Assembly (NCBI GenBank): GCA_023662725.1
Contig: JAMPIL010000001.1
Location: 651,796 to 715,795 of the forward strand
Direction of reading: 5' to 3'
Source of the DNA: Ruminococcus flavefaciens
GTDB lineage: Bacteria; Bacillota; Clostridia; Oscillospirales; Ruminococcaceae
Length of the DNA stretch: 64,000 nt
Below the pieces are notes generated by a model that saw nothing but the letters and a program-made list of their open reading frames with translations, was not told the origin of the DNA and did no database searches. Positions 32,644 through 40,030 of this stretch are shown in pieces. The first letter of the stretch is position 1. Each line of letters begins with the position of its first letter. The translations under genes were made by a program, and so were the position numbers.

Positions 32644-33921
32644 TTATCCACATATTTCAAACATTTTCCCCGGAAGAGAACGGATTGCTCCGAGAATTTC
32701 AAGCTCCGTCAGTTCAGTCATAAGATCAGCCGTATCAAGCTCGAGTTTCTGAGCGATAAAGTCTGCATGAAGCGCTTCTTCCGAGAAAAGACCATAAATC
32801 TTTTTCTGAATATCGGTCATTTCTTCTGTTATATTATTATCTGCAATTTTCTTTATTTCTTTCGTTTTTTCTTGTTCAGAGGTATTATTCTCATTCTTTT
32901 CAGATTTCTTTCTCGCCGCTGAACGCTTCCTTACCGATTTTATCATATCTAAAGAAGACATCGTATTTTCGGTTTTTATGATGCTTTTGCGGCCAAAACT
33001 GCTTACTCCGGAAATCTCATCGGAACGAATCTCCATATCGAGCGCTCCTCCGATTCTGAATATATCTATTACATCGGAAACACTGTAAAGAGGTGTTGCA
33101 CCATCTCTGAGCAATTCAATATTTCCTGAAAAAGCTTTACTGAAAATATCAGCCGGCGGCAGACAGAAAACCTCTCTTCCCTGTTCCGCAGCAAGATCGG
33201 CAGTTATCAGAGAACCGCTTCCTACAGCAGCTTCAAATATCATTGTCGCCATTCCGAGAGCTGCAAGAATTCTGTTCCTTTTAGGAAAATTCTGTGCATG
33301 GGGAGGAGTTCCCGGAGGATACTCCGAAATAAAAACTCCTCCATTTTCAAGAATAACATCCCTGAACATAAAATTATTTTTGGGATAATCAACGTCAATC
33401 CCGCATCCCATTACGCAAGCTGTGGGTCTTTGAGCATCAGCTGCTGCGATATGCGACGTTATATCCGTTCCGATTGCAAATCCGCTTACGATAACAAATC
33501 CGTCTCTTGCAAGTTCGCCGCAAATGCGATACGCTGAATCAAGACCGTAATTGGTGGGATTTCTTGTGCCGACAGCAGTTATTGTCCTCGTTCCGTTAAG
33601 ACAGGAAATGTTACCCCTGTAATATAACACAGCGGGCGGATTAAATATATGCCGAAGCTGTTTTGGATATTCTTCGCTGCTGTAACCTATAATCTCGATC
33701 CCCATTTTTCTGCACTGCTCAATATATTCGGAAGCTTTTTCAATGCTTACTCCGGTAATATTGCGTATCTCCTTATCCCGCAGGTTAAGAGTGCTTATAT
33801 CTGAATTCAGCGCAGTATAAGTTTCAAAAGCCGTTTTATAAAGGCTTATCGCATCCCAGATGCGGCTGCTTCCCGTTCCGAAAATCATTGAAAGCCACAG
33901 CCAATATTTTGTTTCATCCAT
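32644..33921 (-). CDS. dprA: DNA-processing protein DprA
   Basis: This 425-residue DprA binds incoming single-stranded DNA and loads RecA. The N-terminal SAM-like region (1-90) is followed by the Rossmann DNA-processing domain (about 100-285): GTRNPTNYGL, GFAIGTDITSHIAA, GCGIDVDYPKNN, SEYPPGTPPHAQNFPKRNRILAALG (partly shown) and GSGSLITADLAAEQGREVF. A Lys/Glu-rich linker (about 310-360) leads to a DML1/winged-helix end (SEEALHADFIAQKL). The start at 33921 has AAAGGAGG seven bases upstream. Widespread even in species not shown to be naturally competent. Confidence 0.95.
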   Translation of the reverse strand: MDETKYWLWLSMIFGTGSSRIWDAISLYKTAFETYTALNSDISTLNLRDKEIRNITGVSIEKASEYIEQCRKMGIEIIGYSSEEYPKQLRHIFNPPAVLYYRGNISCLNGTRTITAVGTRNPTNYGLDSAYRICGELARDGFVIVSGFAIGTDITSHIAAADAQRPTACVMGCGIDVDYPKNNFMFRDVILENGGVFISEYPPGTPPHAQNFPKRNRILAALGMATMIFEAAVGSGSLITADLAAEQGREVFCLPPADIFSKAFSGNIELLRDGATPLYSVSDVIDIFRIGGALDMEIRSDEISGVSSFGRKSIIKTENTMSSLDMIKSVRKRSAARKKSEKNENNTSEQEKTKEIKKIADNNITEEMTDIQKKIYGLFSEEALHADFIAQKLELDTADLMTELTELEILGAIRSLPGKMFEICG

Positions 33922-33957
33922 TGTAAAGCCTCCTTTTCTGAACATTTTAAATTGAGG

Positions 33958-34740
33958 TCATTTTTTCAGTTCCCACATAAGAATTCCTGCTGCCATAGCT
34001 GCATTAAGAGAATTAATACTTCCATGCATGGGAATAATTATGCGTCTGTCACAGCGTTCTGCGATATCTTTGGGAAGACCATTTCCTTCATTTCCAATAA
34101 AGATTGCCTGAAGCCCTTCAAACGTACATTTCGTAACATCAAACGCATCCTTATCGATAACGGCAGCGGAAGTTGTTACCTTATTCTCAGAAAGCATAGA
34201 AAAAAGTTTCTCAGTGTCATTTTCGATAAGTATATTAGTTCTGAAAACCGATCCCATTGTTGAACGAATAACTTTCGGACTATAAAGATCACAACTTCCC
34301 GAAAGAATAATTCCGTCTATTCCGAGAGCGTCAGCAGTACGGATGATCATACCGGCATTTCCAGGATCCTGTAAGCCGAAAAGCACGATATAGCGCCCAT
34401 TGCTGCAAAAAGTCATCTTCTTTTTTTCTGGAATTCGGCATATCGCAAAAACGCCCTGAGTTGTACCGGTTGAAGCGATTTTGTTTCCAAGTTCATTTGA
34501 AATAACAATTACTTTTGTATTTCTCAAATCAGCCTGAAACAATTCGCAGCCGAATTTTTCATTTGCCTGTTTTGTTATGATAATATGAGTAATATCGCCG
34601 TTTTCTTTAAGGGCATCCTCAACGATTCTTGCTCCTTCCAACACAAATAAGCCGTATTCGAGCCTTTCTTTTTTTGATGAAGAAAGCTTCTGATACAGCT
34701 TGATAACGGGATTGTCCTTTGATGTAATTATATTTTCCAA
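33958..34740 (-). CDS. TrmH/SpoU-family RNA 2'-O-ribose methyltransferase
   Basis: This is a protein of about 260 residues with an N-terminal L30e-like substrate-binding domain (ENIITSKDNPVIKLYQKLSS to about 95) and a SPOUT methyltransferase domain. The SPOUT part shows the knot motifs: LFGLQDPGNAGMIIRTADALG, AIFIGNEGNGLP and IPMHGSINSLNAAMAAGI. It methylates ribose in rRNA or tRNA; the site is not predictable. The start is set at a TTG (34740), with AAGAGGAG nine bases upstream; a GTG two codons earlier is too close to the SD. It is transcribed after the rplT terminator and has a hairpin leader (34772-34794). Confidence 0.9.
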   Translation of the reverse strand: MENIITSKDNPVIKLYQKLSSSKKERLEYGLFVLEGARIVEDALKENGDITHIIITKQANEKFGCELFQADLRNTKVIVISNELGNKIASTGTTQGVFAICRIPEKKKMTFCSNGRYIVLFGLQDPGNAGMIIRTADALGIDGIILSGSCDLYSPKVIRSTMGSVFRTNILIENDTEKLFSMLSENKVTTSAAVIDKDAFDVTKCTFEGLQAIFIGNEGNGLPKDIAERCDRRIIIPMHGSINSLNAAMAAGILMWELKK

Positions 34741-34771
34741 TAGCACGAACTCCTCTTGATAATATGCATGA

Positions 34772-34794
34772 AAGCTTCTCTTATTCAATGAGAA
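34772..34794 (-). promoter_or_regulatory. Leader hairpin before the RNA methyltransferase
   Basis: GCTTCTC and GAGAAGC (34772-34794) form a 7-bp stem with a 9-base loop, about 32 bp before the TTG start. The role is unknown. Confidence 0.4.
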
Positions 34795-34813
34795 GCCTCA
34801 TCCATAATTTAAT

Positions 34814-34847
34814 AAAACACGCTCTTTTATATAAAGGAGCGTGTTTT
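34814..34847 (-). terminator. Terminator of infC-rpmI-rplT
   Basis: AAAACACGCTC (34814-34824) pairs with GAGCGTGTTTT (34837-34847). On the minus strand the stem ends in a short T-run. The arm core resembles the 5178 hairpin (GAGCGTGTT). Confidence 0.75.
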
Positions 34848-34854
34848 GGTTCGA

Positions 34855-35208
34855 TTAAAGAGCAGCCTTTGCCTTATCAGCAATTGCTGTAAAGCCGGCA
34901 GCATCGTTAATAGCGATCTCTGAGAGCATTTTTCTGTTAAGAGTAATGCCAGCCTTCTTGCATCCGTTCATGAATGTTGAATAATTCATGCCGTTGAGCT
35001 TAGCAGCAGCAGAAATTCTTGTGATCCAGAGCTGTCTGAACTGTCTCTTCTTCTGCTTTCTGCCGATGTATGCATAATTTCCTGACTTCATTACGGCCTG
35101 TTTAGCCATCTTGAAGTGCTTGCTCTTTGCGCCGAAATAGCCCTTAGCAAGCTTTAAAGTTTTATTTCTTCTCTTACGAGTCATCATTGCACCTTTAATA
35201 CGTGCCAT
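34855..35208 (-). CDS. rplT: 50S ribosomal protein L20
   Basis: This 117-residue L20 is an early-assembly 50S protein that binds 23S rRNA. The basic N-terminus ([19 protein letters not shown]) and [23 protein letters not shown] (partial) are diagnostic. L20 also represses its own operon in Firmicutes by binding the infC leader. It is the last gene of infC-rpmI-rplT, followed by a terminator. Confidence 0.98.
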   Translation of the reverse strand: MARIKGAMMTRKRRNKTLKLAKGYFGAKSKHFKMAKQAVMKSGNYAYIGRKQKKRQFRQLWITRISAAAKLNGMNYSTFMNGCKKAGITLNRKMLSEIAINDAAGFTAIADKAKAAL

Positions 35209-35286
35209 AGTCTTATACCTCCAAAATTAAAATTACGAAAAACCGGTCAGTGTTCCTGCCGAACAGGCATCAAAGCTTCGCCTGAA

Positions 35287-35490
35287 TTACATATAAGGAA
35301 CGAGCTTCTTGATTGTAGGAGCGTTTGTAACGTCTGCCACGCCTGCGTTACGAGCGATTCTCTTACGCTTAGTATCTTTCTGAGTCAGTCTGTGTCTCTT
35401 ATTTGTGTGCTGATACTTAACCTTACCGGATCCTGTAATCTTAAAACGCTTCTTAGCGCCTGAGTGAGTTTTCACCTTAACCTTTGCCAT
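35287..35490 (-). CDS. rpmI: 50S ribosomal protein L35
   Basis: This 67-residue L35 is highly basic, with the family pattern [29 protein letters not shown] and KKLVPYM at the end. It lies between infC (13 bp upstream) and rplT (78 bp downstream) in the conserved order. Confidence 0.98.
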   Translation of the reverse strand: MAKVKVKTHSGAKKRFKITGSGKVKYQHTNKRHRLTQKDTKRKRIARNAGVADVTNAPTIKKLVPYM

Positions 35491-35503
35491 TATATAATCC
35501 TCC

Positions 35504-36022
35504 TTACTTAGCAGCCTTCGGGGAAACGAACATTACGATGCTGCGTCCCTCCATTTTAGCTGGCTTTTCCACAGTGCCGACCGCCGAAACTGCTTCTTTG
35601 AAACGCTCAAGCAGCTCTTCGCCAAGCTGTGGGTGCGCAATAGCTCTTTTACGGAATCTTACTGAAACCTTCAGCTTATCGCCGCCCTGTAAAAATTTAA
35701 CCGCCTGATTTACCTTTGTTTCGTAATCATGAGTATCAATAGTGGAAAACATTCTTATTTCCTTGATTGAAACTATCTTCTGATTTTTTCTTGCCTCTTT
35801 TTCACGTTTAGCTTGCTCAAAGCAATACTTACCGTAATCCATTATACGGCACACAGGCGGTGTTGCCTGCGGAGCGATTTTAACGAGATCAAGATCCTTA
35901 TCAAAGGCGATCTGCTGTGCCTCTCTGGCAGATAAAATACCGAGCTTCTTTCCGTCATCGTCGATTACGAGAATTTCCTTATCTCTTATCTCTTCGTTGA
36001 TCTGCAGTTCCTGTTTGCTAAT
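35504..36022 (-). CDS. infC: Translation initiation factor IF-3 (ATT start)
   Basis: This 172-residue IF-3 prevents premature subunit joining and checks the start codon. The N-domain is [20 protein letters not shown] onward, and the C-domain has [19 protein letters not shown], then [17 protein letters not shown]. Homology begins at the codon ATT (36020-36022), with GGAGGTG seven bases upstream. Upstream in-frame starts lie inside the leader, and a TTG two codons earlier touches the SD. An AUU start is the known self-regulating feature of infC: IF-3 itself discriminates against it. Followed by rpmI and rplT. Confidence 0.95.
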   Translation of the reverse strand: MSKQELQINEEIRDKEILVIDDDGKKLGILSAREAQQIAFDKDLDLVKIAPQATPPVCRIMDYGKYCFEQAKREKEARKNQKIVSIKEIRMFSTIDTHDYETKVNQAVKFLQGGDKLKVSVRFRKRAIAHPQLGEELLERFKEAVSAVGTVEKPAKMEGRSIVMFVSPKAAK

Positions 36023-36058
36023 AGTCAAGCACCTCCAACTATAAATAAAGTCTGAAAC

Positions 36059-36088
36059 AAAAATGAGTGCAGAAAATATCCGCACTCA
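36059..36088 (-). promoter_or_regulatory. Attenuator hairpin in the infC leader (L20-leader type)
   Basis: On the minus strand GAGTGCGGA and TCTGCACTC form a stem, followed by ATTTTTG (T-run complement of 36059-36063). It stands about 120 nt after the promoter and about 35 nt before the infC SD, the place and form of the L20-controlled terminator of Firmicutes. The antiterminator partner was not worked out. Confidence 0.6.
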
Positions 36089-36207
36089 CACAATACGTAC
36101 AAAATCACAGCAACCACAATAATGAGCTGCATGAAGTCGCCTACATATTGACCGTTTAAGCATTGCCTTACGGTGAGAACGCATAGTTCTGCTTTGTTTA
36201 CTAACTT

Positions 36208-36236
36208 AGTATACACCCTACGAATAAATTTGTCAA
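36208..36236 (-). promoter_or_regulatory. Promoter of infC-rpmI-rplT
   Basis: On the minus strand TTGACA (36231-36236) and TATACT (36208-36213) have a 17-bp spacer. It gives a leader of about 180 nt before the ATT start. Confidence 0.8.
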
Positions 36237-36271
36237 GCAAATTTGATTTTTTTGGCATTTTATACAAATAC

Positions 36272-36886
36272 TCAATCAAAAACGCCCTTTATCTTATCCC
36301 ATAAAGCAAACCGCACTCTATATTTTTTCGGATGATACATTATATCAAGTTCTTCCTCATCAAAAAACTCATCCTCCGAGCTTTTATTGTCCTCAACTTC
36401 GCTTGCTGCCGGGATGCAAAGCGGCGGATACATAACGCACCACCAATTATGTCCCTCTGCATCACCGATTTCTATACGTAATGCTCTGTAGTTACCGGCG
36501 GGCATGGTTATATCTCCGTAAACTCTGTCGTCAAAGTGCATATCGGTAATCTCGGCTCTTACAGTATTACAGCATCCCTGCGAACGGAGCGTTTTTTCTG
36601 CGATCTCCACTATTTTCGGAAGCTTTTCCTCTGCTGCTTTTTCTGCTTCTTCAAGAGAATCGGTATTCCCGAAAATTTCGTCTGAATTTTCAAGAAGAGC
36701 GTCTCTCACGCAGAGTTTCAGTCTCTGATCTTCTTCAGTATCCGAATTTGCAAGAATATGAAGTCGGAGAACGCTCCCACGAAGTTCATCAAGCTTTCTT
36801 CCGTCTCTGATGACCTTAAAGGAATTGGTAACTGCAATCGCCAGCAACATTCCGCCTGCCATAATAAGTGTAATATATTTTTTCAT
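36272..36886 (-). CDS. spoIIR: Stage II sporulation protein R
   Basis: This 204-residue protein is made in the forespore and secreted to trigger SpoIIGA cleavage of pro-sigma-E in the mother cell. The signal/anchor segment (about 4-22) is followed by the family core: RLHILANSDTEEDQRLKLCVRDALL (in part, from about 42), then MPAGNYRALRIEIGDAEGHNWWCVMYPPLC (in part) around 125-155. The C-terminal DEEELDI and basic end are also usual. The ATG at 36886 fits GAGGTG; a GTG three codons earlier is in frame. With the split sigK it is the second sporulation gene here. The visible promoter is sigma-A-like; no sigma-F box was recognised. Confidence 0.93.
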   Translation of the reverse strand: MKKYITLIMAGGMLLAIAVTNSFKVIRDGRKLDELRGSVLRLHILANSDTEEDQRLKLCVRDALLENSDEIFGNTDSLEEAEKAAEEKLPKIVEIAEKTLRSQGCCNTVRAEITDMHFDDRVYGDITMPAGNYRALRIEIGDAEGHNWWCVMYPPLCIPAASEVEDNKSSEDEFFDEEELDIMYHPKKYRVRFALWDKIKGVFD

Positions 36887-36951
36887 TTTCCTCACCTCGA
36901 TAATGAGGATTGGATAATTGTGGAAAAATATTCAGTTTTTCCAATAAATTT

Positions 36952-36980
36952 ATTATACTGCATTTCGTCAAAAAACGCAA
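36952..36980 (-). promoter_or_regulatory. Possible promoter of spoIIR
   Basis: On the minus strand TTGCGT (36975-36980) and TATAAT (36952-36957) are 17 bp apart. A forespore sigma-F promoter is expected for this gene, so this assignment is tentative. Confidence 0.45.
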
Positions 36981-37159
36981 GAAAATTCTTACTTAAAATC
37001 ATTTTTTTCGCTATACAATTATGACATAATTTCAATATTATACTATAAATATAACGAAACATAGGATTTTCCACCGCAAACAGCCGAAAAACTCCTCTTA
37101 ACATGAGCACGATAAAAAGCTATTATATTATATATGTATTCAGCAAGGAGAAATTTTAT

Positions 37160-38053
37160 ATGAAATCAAAAATAATCTTTATCTTTTCAATAGCATTGAT
37201 TTTCTGCTGTTGTCCAATCAAAACGTTCGCCGAAGAAAAACAGGATTTTTGCTACACTATTATAAACGGAGAAGCTTCGATTATCGGCTTTGAGGGTGAA
37301 CCTGAATATATAGTTGTTCCTGCCGAAATAGAGGGAGTTCCTGTTACAGAAATAAGAGACAACGCTTTTTATGAATGCCGCACTCTTAAAGAGATCATAC
37401 TTCCCGATTCAATAAAAAAAATAGGACACCACTGCTTCTATGAATGTTCAGCACTTGAAGGAATTGAACTTCCTGCATATGTTTCAGAAATAGGAATGGG
37501 GTGTTTTTCAGAATGTTCGTCACTGTCATATGTTATTATTCCGGATTCGATTGAAGTTTTGCCGGATTCTTGTTTCCGCAACTGCAATTCGCTTGCCGAT
37601 ATTATTATCCCTCAGAATATAACTGAAATCGAGAAATTCTGCTTTTCCGGATGTACTTCTCTTTCAGACGTTTCTCTCAGCGGAAGAATAACCAGAATCG
37701 GCGATTACGCTTTTTTTATGTGCGATTCCCTGAAAAACTTATATATTCCGGAATCAGTGCAAACTTTTGGAACAGAAGCTATCGGATTCACTGTCAACGA
37801 TACAGAGCATTCGATCGTTCGGAATTTTTCCGTTTCAGGATGTAAAAATTCTCAGGCTGAAAAATATGCAAAGGAGAATTCTATCAGCTTTTCCGGACAG
37901 GCAGATGCTGTTCAGGCTTTTTCTCTCCAAAATCCTGACAATGCTCCCATAATGATTCCGAAAATATTTGCGGTCGCCGGCATTTTCTTTTTCATAATCG
38001 CCTGCTTCATTGCTCTCAGACAACATTTCAGAATCAGAAAACGTCATCGTTAG
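37160..38053 (+). CDS. BspA-type leucine-rich-repeat surface protein
   Basis: This 297-residue protein has a signal peptide (1-24, ending TFA) and about six LRR_5/BspA-type repeats of about 23 residues (about 55-215). The repeat pattern is ITEIxxxCFxxCxSLxxVxIPxSI. A poorly conserved segment follows, and a hydrophobic C-terminal helix (about 265-285) before RIRKRHR would anchor it to the membrane. Such proteins are common surface adhesins in gut Firmicutes, but the ligand is unknown. The start at 37160 has AAGGAG nine bases upstream; an ATG at 37103 would add a non-signal extension. Confidence 0.85.
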   Translation: MKSKIIFIFSIALIFCCCPIKTFAEEKQDFCYTIINGEASIIGFEGEPEYIVVPAEIEGVPVTEIRDNAFYECRTLKEIILPDSIKKIGHHCFYECSALEGIELPAYVSEIGMGCFSECSSLSYVIIPDSIEVLPDSCFRNCNSLADIIIPQNITEIEKFCFSGCTSLSDVSLSGRITRIGDYAFFMCDSLKNLYIPESVQTFGTEAIGFTVNDTEHSIVRNFSVSGCKNSQAEKYAKENSISFSGQADAVQAFSLQNPDNAPIMIPKIFAVAGIFFFIIACFIALRQHFRIRKRHR

Positions 38054-38081
38054 AAAAAATCTGCATTTTCCATAAAAACTA

Positions 38082-38110
38082 TTGATTTTTTAATAAAAAT
38101 GTGATAATAT
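38082..38110 (+). promoter_or_regulatory. Possible promoter of the GH26-GH9 cluster
   Basis: TTGATT (38082-38087) lies 17 bp before TAATAT (38105-38110) or 15 bp before GATAAT. This is weak evidence. Confidence 0.4.
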
Positions 38111-38157
38111 ATCTATATGAATTTCATAACAATATCATATATTTTAGGAGGGATAAC

Positions 38158-40017
38158 TTGAAAAAATCATTTATTAAAACATCCTTATGCACAGCTCTTG
38201 CGACAGCAATTATTTCTGCCGGAACTTCTTTTGCTCCGAAACTTCCGGAAAACGCATCGGCCGAGGATCTTGTACTTAAATATGAGTTTGAAGACGGAAC
38301 AACAAGCGGAGGAAAGATCCACAGCTCCGGCTGGAAAGGCAATACCAAAGAAGACGGTTCGGGCGTGGATTTTGATCTTACCAAATACTCAGGAAATGGA
38401 TTTTCCTATCTTGACCAGAAAGGCACTACTGTAAGCGTGGAAGTTGATGTTCCTGAAGCCGGTCTTTATGAGCTTACAATTTGTTACTGCGAACCATCCG
38501 ATCCAAACAAAAAAGTTCAGTATCTCAACATAAACGGCATAAATCAGGGCGAAGTAAGCTTTCCTCATAACCTTACATTCGAGGAAACTTCCGGAGGCAT
38601 AGTCAACCTGCAAAAGGGAAAAAATACTATTGAGCTGAAGGCATACTGGGGTTATACCTACTTTGATTATCTGACTATAAAACCGGCGGACGAAAAGCTC
38701 ACCAATCTTTCTCCTACGAGAACGCTTTCAAATCCTAATGCTTCCGATTCCGCTAAAAGACTTTACAATTATCTATGCGATCAGTATGGAAATCATATTA
38801 TTTCCGGACAGCAGGAATACTGCGGCGAACACAATTATAATCTCTGGTCCGATCCCAACAATTTCATCAAGGATAATGAAGCGGAGTTTGAATATATTCT
38901 CGAAAAAACAGGCAAACAGCCTGCTATAAGAGGTATAGATCTTCTGAATTACCGTTCCAATTCTCCGTGGACCGATCATGCTCCCGAACGTGCGATACAA
39001 TGGGTGAACGAATACAAAGGAATCGCCACACTTACATGGCATTGGAATGTTCCGTCAGAAGAAGGAGGAGAAACGGCTGCTTTCTATGTTGAATCAACCG
39101 GTAATTCCCCTTATACAACTTTCAGCGTAAAAAATGCACTCAAAGAAGGTACGTGGGAACATAAACAGATCCTCGCAGATATCGACGTTATTGCAAAAGA
39201 GCTTACAAAGCTTAAAGAAGCTGACGTTCCCGTTTTATGGCGCCCTCTCCACGAAGCCGAAGGCGCTTGGTTCTGGTGGGGAGCAGAAGGTCCGGAAGCC
39301 TGCAAGGAACTTTACAGACTCCTTTACGATAAGCTTACCAATGAATACGGTCTTGATAATCTAATATGGGTTTGGACAGGATATACCTACCCCACTTCCT
39401 CGGCATGGTATCCGGGCGACGATGTTGTAGATATAGTCGGCTACGATAAATATAACGCTGTTGACGGAATGCCGAATCTCAGTTCAATTTCATCTACATT
39501 CTACAGTCTTGTTCAGAGTACGGACGGTCAGAAAATGGTTGCAATGTCGGAAAACGACTCTATTCCGTCGCTTGAAAATCTCGTAAACGATAAAGCTGCA
39601 TGGCTCTATTTCTGTCCGTGGTATATGAACTATCTCACCAGCGAACAGAATAATCCGGTTGAAGAGCTTGTCAAAATCTATACAAGCGATTACTGCATAA
39701 CCCTTGATGAACTCCCTGATCTTAAAAGCTACCCGATAAGCGAAGAGAAGCCGCCGGTTTCTTCCGGAAATGAAGAAAATCTCTGGGGCGACGCAAACTG
39801 CGATGGTCAGGTAGATATGTCGGACGCCGTTCTTATAATGCAGTCGCTTTCAAATCCCGATAAATACGGTTTAAACGGAACGGACGACAGCGCCATCACT
39901 AAACAAGGACTTATTAATGCCGATGTTTTTAATCACGGTGACGGCGTAACAAATAATGATGCGCTTGAAATTCAGAAATACAAGCTTGACCTTATCACAG
40001 GTTTTGACATTAACTGA
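38158..40017 (+). CDS. Cellulosomal GH26 endo-beta-mannanase with CBM35 and dockerin
   Basis: This 619-residue secreted enzyme hydrolyses beta-1,4-mannan. In order it has: a signal peptide (1-35, ending NASA); a CBM35-like beta-sandwich (about 38-178; YEFEDG and YFDYLTI edges); a GH26 barrel (about 195-530) with acid/base Glu366 in WRPLHEAEGAWFWWG and nucleophile Glu465 in VAMSENDS; a short linker; and a type-I dockerin (about 545-619) with repeats GDANCDGQVDMSDAVLIMQ and NHGDGVTNNDALEIQK. The start is TTG at 38158, with GGAGGG five bases upstream. The dockerin matches the one on the next gene. GH9 follows 13 bp later, so the two are co-transcribed. Confidence 0.93.
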   Translation: MKKSFIKTSLCTALATAIISAGTSFAPKLPENASAEDLVLKYEFEDGTTSGGKIHSSGWKGNTKEDGSGVDFDLTKYSGNGFSYLDQKGTTVSVEVDVPEAGLYELTICYCEPSDPNKKVQYLNINGINQGEVSFPHNLTFEETSGGIVNLQKGKNTIELKAYWGYTYFDYLTIKPADEKLTNLSPTRTLSNPNASDSAKRLYNYLCDQYGNHIISGQQEYCGEHNYNLWSDPNNFIKDNEAEFEYILEKTGKQPAIRGIDLLNYRSNSPWTDHAPERAIQWVNEYKGIATLTWHWNVPSEEGGETAAFYVESTGNSPYTTFSVKNALKEGTWEHKQILADIDVIAKELTKLKEADVPVLWRPLHEAEGAWFWWGAEGPEACKELYRLLYDKLTNEYGLDNLIWVWTGYTYPTSSAWYPGDDVVDIVGYDKYNAVDGMPNLSSISSTFYSLVQSTDGQKMVAMSENDSIPSLENLVNDKAAWLYFCPWYMNYLTSEQNNPVEELVKIYTSDYCITLDELPDLKSYPISEEKPPVSSGNEENLWGDANCDGQVDMSDAVLIMQSLSNPDKYGLNGTDDSAITKQGLINADVFNHGDGVTNNDALEIQKYKLDLITGFDIN

Positions 40018-40030
40018 TTGGAGGATTTTT

